The notes beneath the pieces are model-generated. The model was given only the letters and a program-made list of their open reading frames with translations, was not told the DNA's origin and ran no database searches. Positions 61,430 through 64,000 of a DNA stretch of 64,000 bases are shown in pieces. The DNA is taken from contig NC_079875.1 in NCBI RefSeq assembly GCF_029227915.1, positions 27,164,001 through 27,228,000 on the forward strand. The letters are read 5' to 3'. The translations under genes were made by a program, and so were the position numbers. Origin of the DNA: Hydractinia symbiolongicarpus (Eukaryota; Cnidaria; Hydrozoa; Anthoathecata; Hydractiniidae). The stretch's first letter is position 1. Every line of letters starts with the position of its first letter.

Positions 61430-61720
61430 TTGACTTGTAAAATTTCAGGGACATCTTGTTGGTTATTCTAGTAAAATTCTGTCCTACCTAGAGCGTGTAT
61501 TTTATTTTACAAGGACCGCAAAAAGTTAGATTGGCCAATTGCCGAACGCGAGCGACCTAAAAGGGACATATTCATGATAAAAGATTTCTCCAGTGGCGAC
61601 AAAAAAAAACTCTGATGGCAACTGAGTTTTGGGAGGAGAGTAAATGCTTGGAGAATGGAGTTTGCATAGCAAGGGTTGCCTTTGTTTCTAGCTGGAGGTT
61701 GGACATTTTCACGTGGTCTT
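61430..61720 (-). pseudogene. USP-type deubiquitinase fragment
   Basis: The minus frame reads NKGNPCYANSILQAFTLLPK, the Cys box of ubiquitin-specific proteases (canonical GNTCYxNSxLQ, here with Pro for Thr). About 60 codons on, NQQDVPEILQ matches the QQDAxEfLxxL segment that follows the Cys box. Stops lie between the two, and no His box was found, so it is a dead fragment. It lies within retroelement debris on the same strand, with no visible boundary. Confidence 0.55.
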
Positions 61721-61769
61721 GAATTTGAAGAATTTGCAATACGGGAGTGATTATTTTGTGTTGGGGGTG

Positions 61770-62760
61770 AAGAGAAACTACTCTCTGAAGGCTCCTGGAA
61801 CCATTGTGTCGATATTTTCGAGGTTCAGCCTTTTGTTTTTGGGAAACAAATGCCTCACTGAGGGATGAACGAGTTGCAGATTCCTTAAAGGAATTATTTC
61901 TAGAAATTTCAGGTTTACTGCTCTCAATGGAGTCAATCTGGTGAAGGTTTCCTCAAATTTTGATTTCTTACCTCCTAAGTCTCGGAAAACTTGTCTGCTT
62001 GAAGTCACTGGTTTGTTGTTGGTTGTGGCGTGGGGCTGGCTTGAAACGCACCCATTGTTTTTTGTCCAATGAGGGCTCCCCTCAAAAGGGCCGTTTAAAA
62101 CAGTTTGTTGTGGAAGTCGATGGTGAGGACTTTCTTGCCAAACCATAAACTTCTTTTGTCTTCTGTTGGAATTTCCAAAATTTGCGACTCGTCTTTTAAC
62201 GTGACTTTCGCTTTCTTTTTGTCTGACATGATAGCCGACAACACATTTAATCTGTGGTGATATGAAACAGTATTAAAAGCTTGTCCCTATAACAGTACAG
62301 TTTGCTCAACTGATTGAGATAGATCCTTCCAGGAAATCTCCTTATGGTTTTCCCTGGAGGCACCAAGTGATAATTCAATTGCATACCAAATACGGCTCAA
62401 AGGCATATTTTTTGTTGGATTCGCAGTAATCCCTCATCCAAATTTAACTCAATACGTTTTCTGCTTTCTTCTAACAATTCTTTGCAGAATATATCCAATT
62501 TTTTCGGTTGATATATGTGGGAACTTGATTTTAATCCAGCACACTGTCTTTTAGTTCCGGTCTGGAACGAAATGTATTTGTTAGCATACTCTGATAGTTT
62601 AATAGGCAGTTCGTATTCATTCATCCTCTCATCAGATAAAGCTTCAAACCGTTGTTGTTTAAAGCAAGGTTCGAACGTTTCTCCCCGACTTTGTGGTCTA
62701 AATCACCACTATTCTCCGAAGAAATTTCCAATAAAACGTTTCCATTATCTTCCATTGTGG
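61770..62760 (-). pseudogene. Gag-like retroelement remnant, possibly DIRS-like
   Basis: Minus frames: MEDNGNVLLEISSENSGD (start at about 62756), RFEALSDERMNEYELPIKL, KKLDIFCKELLEESRKRIE, WYAIELSLGASRENHKEISW, SVEQTVLL*GQAFNTVSYHH and AIMSDKKKAKVTLKDESQIL. The spacing of the helical LL-GQA-RR segments recalls gag-like proteins of DIRS-type elements; this is a pattern-level guess. A stop after EQTVLL and shifts near 62640 and 62400 show decay. Confidence 0.4.
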
Positions 62761-62959
62761 TAGTCAGAATGATTGCTGAGATAACTTTAGATAAAATTTT
62801 AAAAATAACTTTCGCCTGCTTCACTTGCGAGAATAAGTCGAAAGAGGCAGAGCGGCACTCGGGGTGACATTTTGAGGCAGTATCCGATATTAAATCGTAT
62901 GGAAATTTTATATGAAATAAAATTTGAAACTTATGCGCCACCTCTACCATCATTTATGA

Positions 62960-63500
62960 CACCTCAGTGCAGTCATAAAAATGAAACTCGTATACACGTA
63001 TCGCATTAAAAACACTTAACCAGTCTTTCAAAGACATACAGCAAAGACCATTCCGATTTCCCGCATGTTGTTATGTGTCTCAACCGGGTGATTTACGCTA
63101 GGCGGTGTACACCCTCGCTCTGGGTGCAGAGTAGTGTACGCCCTAGCGGTAAGCGGTATGTACTCTGACGGTGGGTGGCCACCACATATGTACTTTAGTA
63201 CATACTGCTTTTCCGTCAAATTTCATCAACATTTTAACACTTTCACAGTTCGTAGTTCATACTTATTTTCACTCGCTTGTTAACCTCTTACCAGTTTTTG
63301 TACAGTCCCACAAGTAATCCCAGCAATAAAAATTCACATTACGGAGTTTCATACCGCGCAGGTCTGGGCCCGAGCGAAGTGGCTTGTAGGGACAAATTTT
63401 CAGAACTCCCGCAAAGTGTAAACATTTAGCTAGCGTTTGTACACACTTCCAAGTTATTATATTATAGTTATTTGCTGTTTAACACTTTTACGTATTGTTT
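62960..63500. other. Probable upstream region of the terminal gene
   Basis: No frame of interest. The sequence is less AT-rich than its surroundings at 63050-63190 and may contain the promoter of the gene beginning at 63509, but no element was identified. Confidence 0.35.
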
Positions 63501-63508
63501 TTGCAATA

Positions 63509-64000
63509 ATGGAAAAGAAAGATTGTGTACAATGGCTTATGGAACGTGGCCTGTCCACAGGAGGAACAATACAAGAGCTTAATATGCGTGTTAATCGATT
63601 CAAATTATACCCATCACTTGCGGAAAAATTCAGAGTCAAACGAGAAAGAAATTTTAGTTTTGGTACAACATTAGATCCCAATCTTATCCCTCCCATTTCA
63701 GCTCCCTGGTGTCCTAAAGAGGAATTGTATCCAATAGTTACAGCATCGATATTTAAAGAATATAGTTCTAGAAAAAGAGAAGGTAGTTTAGGTCAGCAAC
63801 AGAAAGCTTATGCTATGTTGACTAGCAGGAAAATAGTTTTAGTAAAAACACATGTTGCAGGTGATAATAATGTATTTGTTAGAGCTCTTGTTAAAAAATC
63901 ATATGGTGAATTAACAAGACCTACAGTTATTCTATTTAGTAGTAATATTCCAGTTAAAGCCTACTTTGAATGTCCTGTTGGTGTAAGTGGCTTATGTTGC
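63509..64000 (+). CDS. SWIM-finger protein, 5' part (runs off window)
   Basis: The ATG at 63509 opens an uninterrupted 164-codon frame to the end of the window. The N terminus (MEKKDCVQWLMERGLSTGG, then IQELNMRVNRF) resembles a SAP-like helix-extended-helix DNA-binding motif. The last residues, KAYFECPVGVSGLCC, match the first cysteines of a SWIM zinc finger (CxCxxG..GxCxH). In the cnidarian and fish proteins I know with this layout a YqaJ-type exonuclease domain often follows; that part is outside the window, so it is inference. The intact frame and good start context suggest a live gene. Confidence 0.65.
   Translation, partial: MEKKDCVQWLMERGLSTGGTIQELNMRVNRFKLYPSLAEKFRVKRERNFSFGTTLDPNLIPPISAPWCPKEELYPIVTASIFKEYSSRKREGSLGQQQKAYAMLTSRKIVLVKTHVAGDNNVFVRALVKKSYGELTRPTVILFSSNIPVKAYFECPVGVSGLCC

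Overview
The window is eukaryotic, AT-rich, intron-bearing DNA from a repeat-dense part of an animal genome. Short exons with GT-AG introns, no bacterial signals, and a mixture of KDZ, IS3EU, hAT, Helitron, Penelope, BEL/Pao, R2-like and Crypton-like elements suggest a marine invertebrate. A cnidarian, possibly a hydrozoan, is my best guess, but this is inference. Almost every gene-like feature belongs to a transposable element, and no convincing single-copy host gene is complete here.

Layout. (1) 1-4.4 kb, minus: spliced Helitron Rep-helicase (HUH motif, two-tyrosine motif, PIF1 helicase), truncated by the window start. (2) 4.75-6.6 kb, minus: unknown Lys/Asp-Glu-rich multi-exon gene. (3) 6.6-8.06 kb: 125-bp satellite with a 375-bp higher-order unit, abutting a decayed BEL/Pao integrase (8.06-8.64 kb). 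(4) 10.3-11.4 kb, plus: decayed LINE reverse transcriptase. (5) 11.47-17.98 kb, plus: 16-exon KDZ transposase with a CxC zinc cluster, intact catalytic D-D-E residues, a C-terminal papain-like protease-like domain, one frameshift and a tRNA-derived SINE in intron 1, followed by an eight-copy 120-bp minisatellite. (6) 19.4-28.5 kb: a possible Crypton-like module with a two-zinc-finger gene (minus), a zinc-ribbon/acidic gene (minus) and a tyrosine recombinase (plus). (7) 30-31.2 kb: MITE-like repeats and an AGAT microsatellite. (8) 33-36.3 kb, plus: a second, broken tyrosine recombinase carrying the same two zinc fingers in one gene. (9) 36.3-44.3 kb: mostly non-coding, with a fold-back repeat at 40.4-41.2 kb. 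(10) 44.3-57.6 kb: a nest in which a 5.3-kb IS3EU element (6-bp target duplication) sits inside a hAT element (matching ends, 5-bp duplication), itself inside one copy of a tandemly duplicated R2-like LINE 3' part. (11) 57.56-59.6 kb: Gypsy integrase scrap and a Penelope-like element with inverted ends. (12) 59.7-62.8 kb: PP2C exon, USP-like fragment and gag-like retroelement debris, all minus. (13) 63.5 kb to the end, plus: the 5' part of a SWIM-finger gene that runs off the window.

The most striking theme is that unrelated elements carry ubiquitin-system-like domains: a UL36/OTU-type protease fold on KDZ, an OTU/vertnin-type domain on the hAT, a HECT-like C-lobe on IS3EU and a USP-like fragment at 61.5 kb. 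The second theme is a Rosetta-stone link between a tyrosine recombinase and a paired C2H2-like finger module, fused at 34 kb and separate at 19-28 kb. Gene models were assembled by eye from splice-site and phase agreement; family assignments rest on recognised motifs, not on searches.
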